Source: CTSoil-075 sp042610375 (lineage in GTDB: Bacteria; Bacillota; Negativicutes; DSM-13327). Taken from it: a stretch of 64,000 nt of DNA. The stretch lies in contig NZ_JBGJZL010000008.1 of NCBI RefSeq assembly GCF_042610375.1, forward strand, positions 62,001 through 126,000. The letters are read 5' to 3'. The notes beneath the pieces were generated by a model. That model had not been told where the DNA came from. It ran no database searches and worked only from the letters and a program-made list of their open reading frames with translations. Below are positions 26,194 through 36,064 of the stretch, one piece after another (the stretch's first letter is position 1; every line of letters starts with the position of its first letter). Both the position numbers and the translations under genes were made by a program.

Positions 26194-28278
26194 TTAATGT
26201 TCTTCTATTTTGTCTTTCTTTGCAGAATTAATAATTACTTCTGCAATTCGTTGTGGTACTTCATCATAATGAGAAAAATTTAAATCAAAACAACCACGAC
26301 CTTGGGTGATCGAACGTAAATCAATCGCATACTTAAACATTTCCGACATAGGTACTTGAGCTTTAATCACACCTTGCCCCTGACCAATCGGTTCCATCCC
26401 TTGGATGCGTCCACGTTTACCATTTAAATCTGCAATTACATCTCCCATGAAAGAAGCAGGTACATCGATTTGAACATTACAAATTGGTTCTAATAAAGCT
26501 GGTTTAGCTTGTAATGCACCTTTACGCAAGGCCATCGTACTTGCAATTTTAAAAGCCATTTCTGAAGAATCAACATTATGATAAGAACCATCATAAAGAG
26601 TTACCCGAACATCTACCATTGGATACCCACCTAAAACACCACCGGTTAAGGCTTCACGCACACCTTTTTCTACGGCAGGAATGTATTGCCGCGGCACCGA
26701 TCCTCCAAAAATTGAATCAACAAACTCAAATTCTTTACCAACTGGCAAAGGATCAAGTTGCAGCCATACATGACCATACTGACCATGGCCACCACTTTGT
26801 TTTTTATGTTTACCTTCAACTTTAACGCTACCACGAATGGTTTCTCGATATGGGACTTTAGGATTTGATAAAGCAACATCAACACCAAATTTACGTTTCA
26901 TACGTTCAGCCATAATATCAGTGTGTACTTCACCGATTCCACTAATGAGCAGCTGTTTAGTCTCAGTATTTTTTACAACTTTAAAGGTTGGATCTTCATC
27001 CACTAACCGATGTAAAGCGTTACCTATTTTATCCTCATCCCCTTTGTTCTTTGCTTCAATGCACATAGTAAACATAGGTTTTGGATAGGTAATTGGTTCA
27101 AAAATAATCGGTTTATCCTTATCGCATAAAGAATCACCTGTTAAGGTTTCTTGCAACTTAGCCACAACGGTAATATCACCTGCATACACTTTCGTTAAGG
27201 CTTCTTGATGTTTGCCGCGCAAAGTAAAAAGATTGCCTACACGCTCCGCCTTTTCTCGTGATCCATTATAGAGCAGACTATCAGGTTTCATCATACCGGA
27301 AAAAACTCGTATGTAACTCAGACGTCCAACAAAAGGATCTGCAGTCGTCTTAAAGACCATGGCTGAAAAAGCATCCGAAGTTTGTCTTTCGATCAAATCT
27401 TTGGAAATAGGATGCATCCCAAGGACACTCTTCTCTTCTGGCGACGGTAAATAGGCCAATATGGCATCCAGAATTTGTTGACTACCAATATTTTTATAAG
27501 CAGATCCACACAATACTGGGAAAATTGTCGATTGAGAAATCCCTTTTAATAAACCTTTTTTAATTTCATCATCAGATAACTCTTCACCCTCAAGGTATTT
27601 ACCTAATAATTCATCATCAGCCTCAGCTGCTGATTCAATGAGTTTTTGTCGTAATTCAAAAACAGCTTCCAACATATCTTCAGGAATATCGCTTTCTAAA
27701 TATTGATTTCCTTGTTTATTCGCAGGCATGATAGCCTTCATTTTTAACAAATCAACAATACCCTTAAAACTGTCCTCTGATCCAATCGGCACTTGGATTG
27801 GTAAAACACTTGCACCAAATTTTTCTTGCATATCTTGTATCACACGATAAAAATCAGCATTTTCCCGGTCCATTTTATTAATAAATGCAATTCTAGGTAA
27901 ATTCAGTTCCCCAGCATATTTCCACACTTTTTCCGTTTCTACTTCAACACCAGACGCCGCACACAGGACAACTAATGTACTATCAACAGCTCGCAATACA
28001 CCTTTTACCTCGCCAATAAAATCAGCATAACCAGGAGTATCAATAAAATTTATTTTATGTTCTCGCCATTCACATGGCGCCAAAGCCGCACTAATTGTTA
28101 CTTTACGTTTGATCTCTTCAGGTTCAAAATCAGCAATTGTTGTACCATCATCCACACGACCCATGCGAGTGATTGCTCCGGTATTAAAGAGTAATGACTC
28201 TACAAGGCTTGTCTTACCAGCCCCACCATGAGATATAATTCCGACATTTCTCAACTTGTCACTTTTGTACTCTTTCAA
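26194..28278 (-). CDS. Elongation factor G-like GTPase
   Basis: 694-residue translation-type GTPase with all EF-G domains. It is the divergent EF-G-like paralogue rather than main FusA: the P loop reads SHGGAGKTSL (about 16-25) where EF-G has AHxDxGKTT. G3 is FIDTPGYADF near 77-86 and G4 is INKMD near 132. Domain IV (about 470-590) has GGHGQYGHVWLQ. Such proteins are common in Firmicutes alongside FusA; their ribosome role is unclear. TTG at 28278 after GAGGGGGGA is preferred to the GTG nine codons upstream. Single-gene unit ending at the shared terminator. Confidence 0.88.
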   Translation of the reverse strand: MKEYKSDKLRNVGIISHGGAGKTSLVESLLFNTGAITRMGRVDDGTTIADFEPEEIKRKVTISAALAPCEWREHKINFIDTPGYADFIGEVKGVLRAVDSTLVVLCAASGVEVETEKVWKYAGELNLPRIAFINKMDRENADFYRVIQDMQEKFGASVLPIQVPIGSEDSFKGIVDLLKMKAIMPANKQGNQYLESDIPEDMLEAVFELRQKLIESAAEADDELLGKYLEGEELSDDEIKKGLLKGISQSTIFPVLCGSAYKNIGSQQILDAILAYLPSPEEKSVLGMHPISKDLIERQTSDAFSAMVFKTTADPFVGRLSYIRVFSGMMKPDSLLYNGSREKAERVGNLFTLRGKHQEALTKVYAGDITVVAKLQETLTGDSLCDKDKPIIFEPITYPKPMFTMCIEAKNKGDEDKIGNALHRLVDEDPTFKVVKNTETKQLLISGIGEVHTDIMAERMKRKFGVDVALSNPKVPYRETIRGSVKVEGKHKKQSGGHGQYGHVWLQLDPLPVGKEFEFVDSIFGGSVPRQYIPAVEKGVREALTGGVLGGYPMVDVRVTLYDGSYHNVDSSEMAFKIASTMALRKGALQAKPALLEPICNVQIDVPASFMGDVIADLNGKRGRIQGMEPIGQGQGVIKAQVPMSEMFKYAIDLRSITQGRGCFDLNFSHYDEVPQRIAEVIINSAKKDKIEEH

Positions 28279-28373
28279 TTGAAATCCCCCCTCATATTGA
28301 TCCACCTCTTATTTTTACAATTCTCTGTTAATATTGAATTTTCCTTCTTTTTAATTTATGAATCGGCAAAATT

Positions 28374-28399
28374 AATAACCGCCTGATTAGGCGGTTATT
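28374..28399 (-). terminator. Terminator after ndk-pduO
   Basis: AATAACCGCC / GGCGGTTATT arms (10 bp), 6-base loop, followed by AATTTT on the minus strand. About 200 bases beyond the pduO stop. Confidence 0.8.
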
Positions 28400-28412
28400 T
28401 TGATGACTTATT

Positions 28413-28553
28413 TCAACAATTTTTGCAAAAGATTTGCATAATTCTACGTAGTGGTTTTGGTAATGACAAGACATAAACCTTTAACGGTTTCACCACTTTC
28501 GCCCCCTTATGACTTAAAACAACTTCTACGTATACCACACTATCTATTTTCAA
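28413..28553 (-). CDS. Possible small ORF between pduO and its terminator
   Basis: The ~185 bases between the pduO stop and the terminator stay open in one minus frame to 28413. The TTG at 28553 would give 46 residues ending PKPLRRIMQIFCKNC. The frame lacks an ATG and no clear ribosome binding site precedes the TTG, so it may be a gene remnant. I do not recognise the peptide. Confidence 0.25.
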   Translation of the reverse strand: MKIDSVVYVEVVLSHKGAKVVKPLKVYVLSLPKPLRRIMQIFCKNC

Positions 28554-28599
28554 TCTATGCCGATGTGAGCCATTTGGTGCATACCAAGGGAATATTTCT

Positions 28600-29145
28600 T
28601 TATCCTATAAAATCGCCCTTCTCCTTCACCTTATTTTCTACCTTGATTTCTACAAGTTCAGTTCGTGACAGGATAAAACATAAATCAGATAAACGATTAA
28701 GGGTGATCAAGACATGTTCACTGACCTCTTCCTGTCTCGATAAACGAAGTACTTGGCGTTCAGCCCGCCTTGTTACAGTTCGCGCCAAATCCAAGGCCGC
28801 TGCACCAGCATTCCCACCTGGAATAATAAACGCATTTAAAGGAGGTAATTTAGCATCAAGTTGATCAATGTATTGTTCAAACTGAGCACTATGCTCTTGA
28901 GTAATATAATGTGTATCGCCAGCTACACTAGCAACTTCAGCCATGAGCATCATCAATACCTTTTGCGAGTTATAAATAATTTCTTTGACCTCAGTATTTT
29001 TTGACCAGACTCTTGCCAAACCCAAAGCAGAACTGATTTCATCAATTGTACCATAAGCTTCTACGCGCAGACTATCTTTCTCAATACGCTCGCCCGTTAA
29101 CAAACCAGTTAAACCTTTATCACCTGTTTTAGTATATACTTTCAT
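28600..29145 (-). CDS. PduO-type cob(I)alamin adenosyltransferase
   Basis: 181-residue ATP:corrinoid adenosyltransferase that makes adenosylcobalamin. Starts MKVYTKTGDKGLTGLLTGERI with the ATP-binding segment; the second signature RTVTRRAERQVLRLS is near 118-133, and LNRLSDLCFILSR follows near 148. The start is chosen for the family N-terminus; an ATG nine codons upstream abuts the ndk stop. A B12 cofactor role fits an anaerobe with B12-dependent enzymes. Transcribed with ndk. Confidence 0.93.
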   Translation of the reverse strand: MKVYTKTGDKGLTGLLTGERIEKDSLRVEAYGTIDEISSALGLARVWSKNTEVKEIIYNSQKVLMMLMAEVASVAGDTHYITQEHSAQFEQYIDQLDAKLPPLNAFIIPGGNAGAAALDLARTVTRRAERQVLRLSRQEEVSEHVLITLNRLSDLCFILSRTELVEIKVENKVKEKGDFIG

Positions 29146-29172
29146 CCTCATCCCTGCCTTCCCTTTTTTCAT

Positions 29173-29592
29173 CTAGTTACCAAACAGTTCATGATCTTCA
29201 AAAAAGATTTTAATTTCTCTGGCAGCACTCGTCGGCCCATCGGAGCCGTGAATAATATTTCTTCTCATAGTTGTTGCATAATCCCCACGGATGGTACCTG
29301 CCGGCGCATCCAAAGGATTCGTCGCGCCCATCATCATTCTAGTCAGTTTAATTGCATTTTCGCCGCATACGACCATGGCAATTAGGGGACCTGAGGTAAT
29401 AAACTGAACAAGTTCTTCGAAAAATACTTTGCCTTGATGTTCAGCATAATGAATTTCAGCTTGCTCTTTTGATAACTGTAGCATTTTAATCCCAATGGGC
29501 TTTAAACCGCGTTGTTCAAAACGCGCAATGATTTCTCCACAAACGCCTCTCACAACAGCATCAGGTTTTAACAACAGTAATGTCTTTTCCAT
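29173..29592 (-). CDS. ndk: Nucleoside diphosphate kinase
   Basis: 139-residue enzyme equilibrating NTP pools. Starts MEKTLLLLKPDAVVRG; active-site H115 in RRNIIHGSDG. Normal length. Upstream of pduO, 17 bases after the hexapeptide protein gene, so probably one transcript. Confidence 0.97.
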   Translation of the reverse strand: MEKTLLLLKPDAVVRGVCGEIIARFEQRGLKPIGIKMLQLSKEQAEIHYAEHQGKVFFEELVQFITSGPLIAMVVCGENAIKLTRMMMGATNPLDAPAGTIRGDYATTMRRNIIHGSDGPTSAAREIKIFFEDHELFGN

Positions 29593-29609
29593 CCTTGTCC
29601 CCCCATTAT

Positions 29610-30134
29610 CTAACGATATTTTTGGGATTCGTCATAATAGTGTATGGCCGATTGTCGAATGGCCTCAATTTCTTCAGCTGTTACAGTACGTACTACCTTG
29701 CCTGGTGAACCCATCACTAAGGAATTAGGTGGGATTTTCTTATGCTCAGTAATAAGCGCACCTGCACCAATAATGCAGTTTTCGCCAATTTCAGCATAAC
29801 TTAAAATGATAGCTCCCATCCCAATCAGACAATTATTTTGAACATGACAAGCATGTAAAGTGACACCATGTCCTACCGTCACATACTCTCCAACAACAGT
29901 TGGGTGATCATGCATAACATGAACGGTACAATTATCTTGAATATTAGTATAACGACCAATTGTAATCGGATGCACATCACCACGAATAACAGTGTTAAAC
30001 CAGATATTTGCACGCGGGCCCACACTAACGTCACCGATTACATAAGCGCCCTTTGCTAAAAATACATCCTCGTCGATTTTAGGGGTTATACCTTGATATG
30101 ATATCAATTGATTTTCCACTACATTCCCCACCAT
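29610..30134 (-). CDS. Gamma-carbonic-anhydrase-like hexapeptide-repeat protein (YrdA family)
   Basis: About 174 residues forming a left-handed beta helix: repeated hexapeptides such as IGDVSVGPRANIWFNTVIRGD, IGRYTNIQDNCTVHV and VGHGVTLHACHVQNNCLIGMGA. The three metal-binding His of the family are visible (H76 region VHVMHDH, GHGVTLHAC). Such proteins bind zinc or iron; only some have carbonic anhydrase activity, so function is uncertain. An internal GTG five codons downstream has a better ribosome binding site (GGTGGGG). Confidence 0.88.
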   Translation of the reverse strand: MVGNVVENQLISYQGITPKIDEDVFLAKGAYVIGDVSVGPRANIWFNTVIRGDVHPITIGRYTNIQDNCTVHVMHDHPTVVGEYVTVGHGVTLHACHVQNNCLIGMGAIILSYAEIGENCIIGAGALITEHKKIPPNSLVMGSPGKVVRTVTAEEIEAIRQSAIHYYDESQKYR

Positions 30135-30178
30135 TTCTTCATCTTAATCTACATCTTTTTGTATATTATATTCAAGTT

Positions 30179-31054
30179 TTAGCGTGTACGTTTTGACAAT
30201 TCTGTTAATCGCGCAACACGTTCACCCGTCCCAGGATGAGTACTAAATAAATTTTTTAACCAACTACTACTTCCACTCAGTGGATTAATAATAAACATAT
30301 GAGAAGTAGCTGGAGTTGCTTCCAGCATCACTTTATTTTGTGCATAATACTCAATTTTTTCTAAGGCACTCGCAAGGGCTAAAGGATTTCCTGAAATACT
30401 GCTCCCGACTTCATCAGCTGAGAATTCTCGCAAGCGAGATATACCTAACTGAATCAACGTTGCTGCCAAAGGTGCTAATATGACTAAGCAGATAAATTCA
30501 ACAAGACTGAAAAGTCCATTCCCTTCCTCATCATCAGTACGCCCAAGACCTAAGAAGGCTGTCCACTGAGCAATATTTGCAATCATCGTGATGACACCAG
30601 CGATACTGGCAATCACCGTACTAGTGAGAGTATCCCTATTTTTTATATGAGCTAATTCGTGAGCTATCACGCCCTCTAATTCTTCATATTTCAGAGTGCG
30701 CATAAGACCAGTTGTTACGGCTACTGCAGCATGGGTAGGATTACGCCCCGTTGCAAAAGCATTGGGTACATCCGTATTGATAATGTAGACTTTAGGCATT
30801 GGCAATTTAGCTTTTTGCACCAAACCAGAAACCATTCGGATTAAGTCAGCAGCATCCTGGGGAGTGACTTCTTTTGCACCATACATACTCAAAACAATGC
30901 GATCACTAAACCAATAGCTACCAAAATTCATCAGCAAAGATAAAACAAGCATCATTGTCATACCAATTGTACCGCCAAAAAAAGCCCCTACAGCCAATAA
31001 TAACCCCGTTAGCCCAGCCAATAAAACTGTCACCCATATCGTACTCAAATTCAC
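30179..31054 (-). CDS. htpX: Membrane metalloprotease HtpX
   Basis: 291-residue M48B protease of the cytoplasmic membrane, used in membrane protein quality control. Two N-terminal hydrophobic segments (about 5-45), the zinc motif HELAH at 132-136 followed by KNRDT, two further TM segments (about 145-200) and the third zinc ligand in SADEVGSSISGNP near 212. GTG start. A tail ending HPGTGERVARL is typical. Confidence 0.95.
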   Translation of the reverse strand: MNLSTIWVTVLLAGLTGLLLAVGAFFGGTIGMTMMLVLSLLMNFGSYWFSDRIVLSMYGAKEVTPQDAADLIRMVSGLVQKAKLPMPKVYIINTDVPNAFATGRNPTHAAVAVTTGLMRTLKYEELEGVIAHELAHIKNRDTLTSTVIASIAGVITMIANIAQWTAFLGLGRTDDEEGNGLFSLVEFICLVILAPLAATLIQLGISRLREFSADEVGSSISGNPLALASALEKIEYYAQNKVMLEATPATSHMFIINPLSGSSSWLKNLFSTHPGTGERVARLTELSKRTR

Positions 31055-31073
31055 ATCACCTCACATATCCACA

Positions 31074-31514
31074 TTAAGCACTGATTTCCATCTTTTCCTT
31101 AACAGCCCTCAACATATTCATGCTATTGTCACGAACTTTTCTTTTTAAAATAGGATTTAACAGACCTGAAATCATAGGAATACCAAATTCAAAATCTACT
31201 GTTAGTTTTATATCAGTTCCCTCAGGAGTTGGTGTCAAGATCCACTCACCAGCCATTTTTTTTAAATCTCCATCAACCTGCTGATAAGAAATATGCATAT
31301 TTTCATCATCGAAAGTATCAAGTTCTGTCCATTTAATAACCCGCCCATCCACATTTGAAACCCATTTAGTAAGAGTCGTATTCGCTGTCCGTTCTAAGAC
31401 TTCTACACTCACCAAATCAGCCATAAATTCTGGATATTGTTCCATATTTTTTAAAATTGGATAAATTTTATCCCTCGTACAACCAACTGAAATTGTTACC
31501 TCAACATATGGCAT
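31074..31514 (-). CDS. SRPBCC/START-like lipid-binding protein
   Basis: 146-residue single-domain protein of the polyketide cyclase/COQ10-type START family: MPYVEVTISVGCTRDKIYPILKNMEQYPEFM is the typical first strand and helix. No catalytic residues can be assigned; it probably binds a hydrophobic ligand. Lies between htpX (19-base gap) and the aminotransferase (11-base gap), same direction, so likely co-transcribed. Confidence 0.8.
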   Translation of the reverse strand: MPYVEVTISVGCTRDKIYPILKNMEQYPEFMADLVSVEVLERTANTTLTKWVSNVDGRVIKWTELDTFDDENMHISYQQVDGDLKKMAGEWILTPTPEGTDIKLTVDFEFGIPMISGLLNPILKRKVRDNSMNMLRAVKEKMEISA

Positions 31515-31525
31515 AATAAATCCTC

Positions 31526-32779
31526 CTACAAATCTTCAATCATATCATGAGCGACTTCAACGGCTTCAGCCAATGCCTTCATGACTCTATCAACTAATTC
31601 TTGACTCATAATGAGCGGTGGTTCTATACGAATGACTTTAGGGTTATTAAGGGTATAAGCAACTAAAATGCCTTTATTAATCATTTCAGACATCAATACT
31701 CCACCAATGCCTTCTTTCGTTAACTCAATACCAATCATCAAACCTTTGCCTCGTACTTCTTGAATCACATCTGGAAATGCTTGTTGTAGTCCATGTAATT
31801 TTTCTAGAAAATAAGCACCTGTTTTTGCAGACCGCTCTACAATCTTCTCATCTTGCAAAACACGAATTGCAGCGATGGCAGCTACACATGCTAATGGATT
31901 ACCACCGAAAGTGGACGTATGTAAAAATGGACTGGTGATATATTTTTCCCATATAGCTGGTGTTGCTGTAAAACCACCAATCGGCATCACACCGCCACCT
32001 AGAGCTTTAGCTGTCGTTAAAATATCAGGAACTACATGATAATGATCGACAGCAAACATTTTTCCTGTACGCCCTAGCCCCGTTTGTACTTCATCACAAA
32101 TCAGCAAGGCACCATAATCGTCACAAAGTTTGCGAACTGCGGGCAAATAATCATCATCAGGGACAATAATGCCCCCTTCTCCTTGAATCGGTTCAATAAT
32201 AACAGCTGCCGTTTCATCATCCATGGCTGCACGGATTGCTGTGATATCATTAAAAGGAACATGTTCAAAACCATTTAATAAAGGTTTAAAAGGATCACGA
32301 AATAAATCACGGCCAGTAGCACTCAAAGCTCCTAGTGTTTTACCATGGAAAGAATTAATAGTAGAAATGACCTTGGTACGTCCAGTATGAATACGAGCCA
32401 ATTTTAATGCTCCTTCAACAGCTTCAGTACCACTATTACCAATAAAACTATATTGAAGTTCTCCTGGCGTAATCTCAGCTAATAAAGCTGATAAATCAGC
32501 CATAGGTTTATTAAAGAGTACTTTACTGGAAAGTGGCATCTTATCCAGTTGTTCTTTCACAGCTTCTACGACCTTGGGATGGCGATGGCCCAAACTAAAT
32601 ACGCCATAACCACCCAAACAATCGATATATTCTTTTCCATTAATGTCACGTATGATACTACCTTCAGCTTCCCACTCTACGGTTGCCAATCCCATAAAGC
32701 GAAAAAGTTTTGCCAGGGCAGGATTAATAAAATTTTCATAGTTATCAATAGTTTCACCAATTATCGTTTCTGTCGTCAT
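31526..32779 (-). CDS. Class III aminotransferase, putrescine aminotransferase-like
   Basis: 417-residue PLP enzyme. PLP lysine K258 in TTAKALGGGVMPIGG, aspartate D229 in CDEVQTGLGRTG, substrate/cofactor motif NSGTEAVEGALKLAR near 115-129. The sequence is closest in style to putrescine aminotransferase (YgjG/PatA), though acetylornithine/GABA-type substrates cannot be excluded. Start at 32779 after GGAGGTATAT. First gene of a unit continuing into the START-like gene and htpX. Confidence 0.85.
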   Translation of the reverse strand: MTTETIIGETIDNYENFINPALAKLFRFMGLATVEWEAEGSIIRDINGKEYIDCLGGYGVFSLGHRHPKVVEAVKEQLDKMPLSSKVLFNKPMADLSALLAEITPGELQYSFIGNSGTEAVEGALKLARIHTGRTKVISTINSFHGKTLGALSATGRDLFRDPFKPLLNGFEHVPFNDITAIRAAMDDETAAVIIEPIQGEGGIIVPDDDYLPAVRKLCDDYGALLICDEVQTGLGRTGKMFAVDHYHVVPDILTTAKALGGGVMPIGGFTATPAIWEKYITSPFLHTSTFGGNPLACVAAIAAIRVLQDEKIVERSAKTGAYFLEKLHGLQQAFPDVIQEVRGKGLMIGIELTKEGIGGVLMSEMINKGILVAYTLNNPKVIRIEPPLIMSQELVDRVMKALAEAVEVAHDMIEDL

Positions 32780-32901
32780 ATACCTACCTCCAAAAAACAT
32801 TACATTGCTATCCGATAGTATTTCTATTAATAGTAATTAAATTCCTCTTTTATTCATCCATAAGCCTGATCTTTTTAAAAATTTTTACATATTTTCCTAT
32901 T

Positions 32902-35900
32902 TTATTTTTCTAAAATTATTTTATTTTTACGTTTAAACCAATTTTTTATTTCTTTAAACCAATTTTTAATTGGATAATCATGAAAAAACATAAAAATAAT
33001 GGGAATAATAATGAGGGTAAAGACTGTAGAGGTAAGCAGACCTCCAATCAGAACCCAAGCCATACTCACTCTGGTCTCCGATCCTTCTGTCATTGCTAAT
33101 GCTGTTGGTAACATGCCAACGACCATGGTAATCGTAGTCATAATAATAGGCTTTAATCGAGTTTTCCCTGCTTCAATAATCGCATCATAGGCGTCGATTC
33201 CTTGATCCATTAAGGTTAAGGTATAATCGAGCAGCAGTGTACCATTTTTAGCAACTAGCCCATCCATGACCAGTATGCCAATCAACGAATATAAATTAAT
33301 TGTATTATTGGTTATGACTAAAAACAATAGGGAACCAATAAGCCCTAGGGGAAGAGAGAACATACGAATGAAAGGGGTCAACAGCGATTCGTAAAGAATA
33401 GCAAGTAACATATACACTAAAATGAGAGACAAAGCAAGGGCTTGGAGCATCTCACCAAAGGAATCATTCATACTTGTTGCTTGACCAGAAAAACGATAAC
33501 TTACACCAGGACCTAACTCTTGAGGCGTAATTTTGGTTTTAATTTCATTTAATACTTCCTGTAGCGGCCGATCCGTTATGTTTGCTTGTATGCTAATGGC
33601 TCGTTGTTTATCAATCCGCCTTAACATCACCGGTCCTGTTCCTTCATGAATGGTTGCCACATCTCCAAGAAACACTTGACGATTTCCTGCCATAATTGGC
33701 AAAGAACGAATATCAGATGCCTTAAAGCCGTCACTTCCTTTAAGTCTGACAATAATATCTGTGTCTTGACCATCATTCGTCGGGTCATTAGCGTAGACAC
33801 CAGCCGTTTGCCCTGCAATGGCAACACTAAAGTCATTATTGATCTGAGCAATAGATAAATTATAATATTTTAGTCGATCACGATCGACAGTAAGCTGTAA
33901 TTCAGGCATTCCTTCAGTATAAGAACTGCGAATATCTTTAAGCCCCTTCATGTCAGATAGTAACTTTTGAACTTCATAAGAAGCTTTTACTAAATTATCC
34001 ATATCAGCACTTAATATTTCAATTTGTACTGGAGCTGAAGGTCCATTACCACCACTACCAGAAACACCTGCAACGGAGCTTTGTGTTTCATTAATTCTTA
34101 TGATCGCCCCAGGAATGTTTTTGGCAGCATAAGCACGTGCTTCATCCGTCACTTGCCAAACAGTACGTTTTCGATCTTTGCGATCGAGAAGACGAACAGA
34201 AATCGTACCATTATTGCTTGTTGGAGTACCTACACTTGATAAACAATTGACAACCTCAGGAACAGAAGCAAAATACTTTTCTAAATTATCAATGATCGTA
34301 TTAGTTTGATCAATGGTTTTTCCCACTGGTAATTCAACAGAAACCCTAAAACTCCCCTCATCGGTACGAGGCATATATTCTGACCCAATCAATCCAAGAG
34401 GAACTAAGGCTACTGAAAGAATGAATAAAACAAGAACGACTGAAACAACTTTCTTAGCATGGAATAAGCTCCAGCGTAAGATTGATTCATATTTTCTTAT
34501 CACTTTTTGTTCTGCTTTCTCCATCAAATCCCAAATAAATCCTTTTGGCTCAACAATTCCATTTTTAAATAATCGAGAGGCGAGTAAAGGCGTCAATGTA
34601 AAGGATACAAACATGGAAAATAAAGTCGCAAAAACAATCGTTAATCCAAATTGCCTAAAAAACTGACCTGTCATACCATTCATAAACGCAATAGGTAAAA
34701 ATACAACAACATCACAAAGAGTAATGGCAATGGCAGCCATACCAATCTCAGTCCGTCCTTCTTCAGCGGCAATATTGGGCGATTTCCCCATATGCATATG
34801 GCGATGGATGTTCTCAAGTACAACAATTGAATCATCCACTAAAATACCAATACACAAAGCCATTCCCATCAATGACATCATATTGAAGGTAAAGCCAGCT
34901 ACATAAAGAGCAAAAAAGGTTGAGATCAATGATGTAGGAATCGCAACGAGAACAGCGGCCGTCGATCTCCAGCCACGCAGGAAGAGATATAACACAAGCC
35001 CTGTCGTAAAAAGACCTTCTACAATATTACCAAATGTATTGTGAAGAGAATTATCAACGAATTGTGACGAATCGGTGATCACTACAAAATTATAATCAGG
35101 AAATTCAGCCCTTAAAGAAGCAAGTTGCTCACTTGTCGCTTTACTTGTATCCACAATGTTTGCATCACTATTTTTATAAACAGACAATGAAACAGCATCT
35201 GAACCATTTGCACGGCTATAACGACTCACTCGCTTATCTTTTTCACTGATTGTAGCAACATCCTTTAAGGGTACAGCAATTCCATCTCCATTCGTAACTT
35301 GTAACTTTGTTATTTCATTTGGAGTTTGATACTGGGCAAGCATCCTCACATCAGTTTGCATTTTATCATTATACAAAGTCCCTGCAGGGAGCAGCAAATT
35401 TTCCCCTTTTATCTTACTAACAATCTGACCTAGAGAGAGGTTATAAAAGCGTAGTTTCTGACTATCCACTTCTACAGCAACTTCTTTATCTCGACCACCG
35501 TACAGAGTGACCTCAGAAACGCCTTCTGCACGTTGTAAACGTTCTTTGAAAACGTCATTTGCTTTTGTATATAAATCGGATAAAGGTTGCTTTGATGTTA
35601 CGGCAATTTCAAAAATAGGTGTCGCATTAATATCACGTTTGACAACAACAGGTTCATCCACATTATCTGGAAGTTTACGTCTTACTGCATTCACTTGCTT
35701 TGTTGCATCAATCGATGCAATATCAGCATTCGCTGTAAATTCAAACTCAAGAATAATATTCGCATTTTCCGGGCGAGCAATTGAAGTCATATGTTTTAAA
35801 TGGGCCACAGATGATAGTGAATCTTCTAATGGTTTGATAACTTGTAGTTCCATTTCTTCAGTACCTGCACCAGCATAATGAACTGAAACTGTAACATATG

Positions 35901-36027
35901 GAGTATTTAAGGCTGGCAGAAGTTCAACACCAATTCGCTGAAAACTATAAAGCCCAAGAACAACAAACAACATAATGATCATTGTTATACCAACAGGTCT
36001 TTGTATAGAAAATCGAGTAATATTCAT
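32902..36027 (-). CDS. RND efflux pump, inner-membrane transporter
   Basis: 1041-residue HAE1-type RND transporter with 12 TM helices and two large periplasmic loops. N-terminus MNITRFSIQRPVGITMIIMLFVVLG; proton-relay aspartates in GILVDDSIVVLENIHRHM near 395-412; second-half copy LLAILYESLLTPFIRMFSLPLGLIG near 890. It exports drugs or other amphiphiles through a tripartite pump, which implies an outer membrane. 37 bases after the adaptor gene. No TolC-like gene is adjacent, so the outer channel must come from elsewhere. Substrate unknown. Confidence 0.95.
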   Translation of the reverse strand: MNITRFSIQRPVGITMIIMLFVVLGLYSFQRIGVELLPALNTPYVTVSVHYAGAGTEEMELQVIKPLEDSLSSVAHLKHMTSIARPENANIILEFEFTANADIASIDATKQVNAVRRKLPDNVDEPVVVKRDINATPIFEIAVTSKQPLSDLYTKANDVFKERLQRAEGVSEVTLYGGRDKEVAVEVDSQKLRFYNLSLGQIVSKIKGENLLLPAGTLYNDKMQTDVRMLAQYQTPNEITKLQVTNGDGIAVPLKDVATISEKDKRVSRYSRANGSDAVSLSVYKNSDANIVDTSKATSEQLASLRAEFPDYNFVVITDSSQFVDNSLHNTFGNIVEGLFTTGLVLYLFLRGWRSTAAVLVAIPTSLISTFFALYVAGFTFNMMSLMGMALCIGILVDDSIVVLENIHRHMHMGKSPNIAAEEGRTEIGMAAIAITLCDVVVFLPIAFMNGMTGQFFRQFGLTIVFATLFSMFVSFTLTPLLASRLFKNGIVEPKGFIWDLMEKAEQKVIRKYESILRWSLFHAKKVVSVVLVLFILSVALVPLGLIGSEYMPRTDEGSFRVSVELPVGKTIDQTNTIIDNLEKYFASVPEVVNCLSSVGTPTSNNGTISVRLLDRKDRKRTVWQVTDEARAYAAKNIPGAIIRINETQSSVAGVSGSGGNGPSAPVQIEILSADMDNLVKASYEVQKLLSDMKGLKDIRSSYTEGMPELQLTVDRDRLKYYNLSIAQINNDFSVAIAGQTAGVYANDPTNDGQDTDIIVRLKGSDGFKASDIRSLPIMAGNRQVFLGDVATIHEGTGPVMLRRIDKQRAISIQANITDRPLQEVLNEIKTKITPQELGPGVSYRFSGQATSMNDSFGEMLQALALSLILVYMLLAILYESLLTPFIRMFSLPLGLIGSLLFLVITNNTINLYSLIGILVMDGLVAKNGTLLLDYTLTLMDQGIDAYDAIIEAGKTRLKPIIMTTITMVVGMLPTALAMTEGSETRVSMAWVLIGGLLTSTVFTLIIIPIIFMFFHDYPIKNWFKEIKNWFKRKNKIILEK

Positions 36028-36064
36028 GGAACATCTCCTATGTATAAAAATTCAGTCCCATTCA

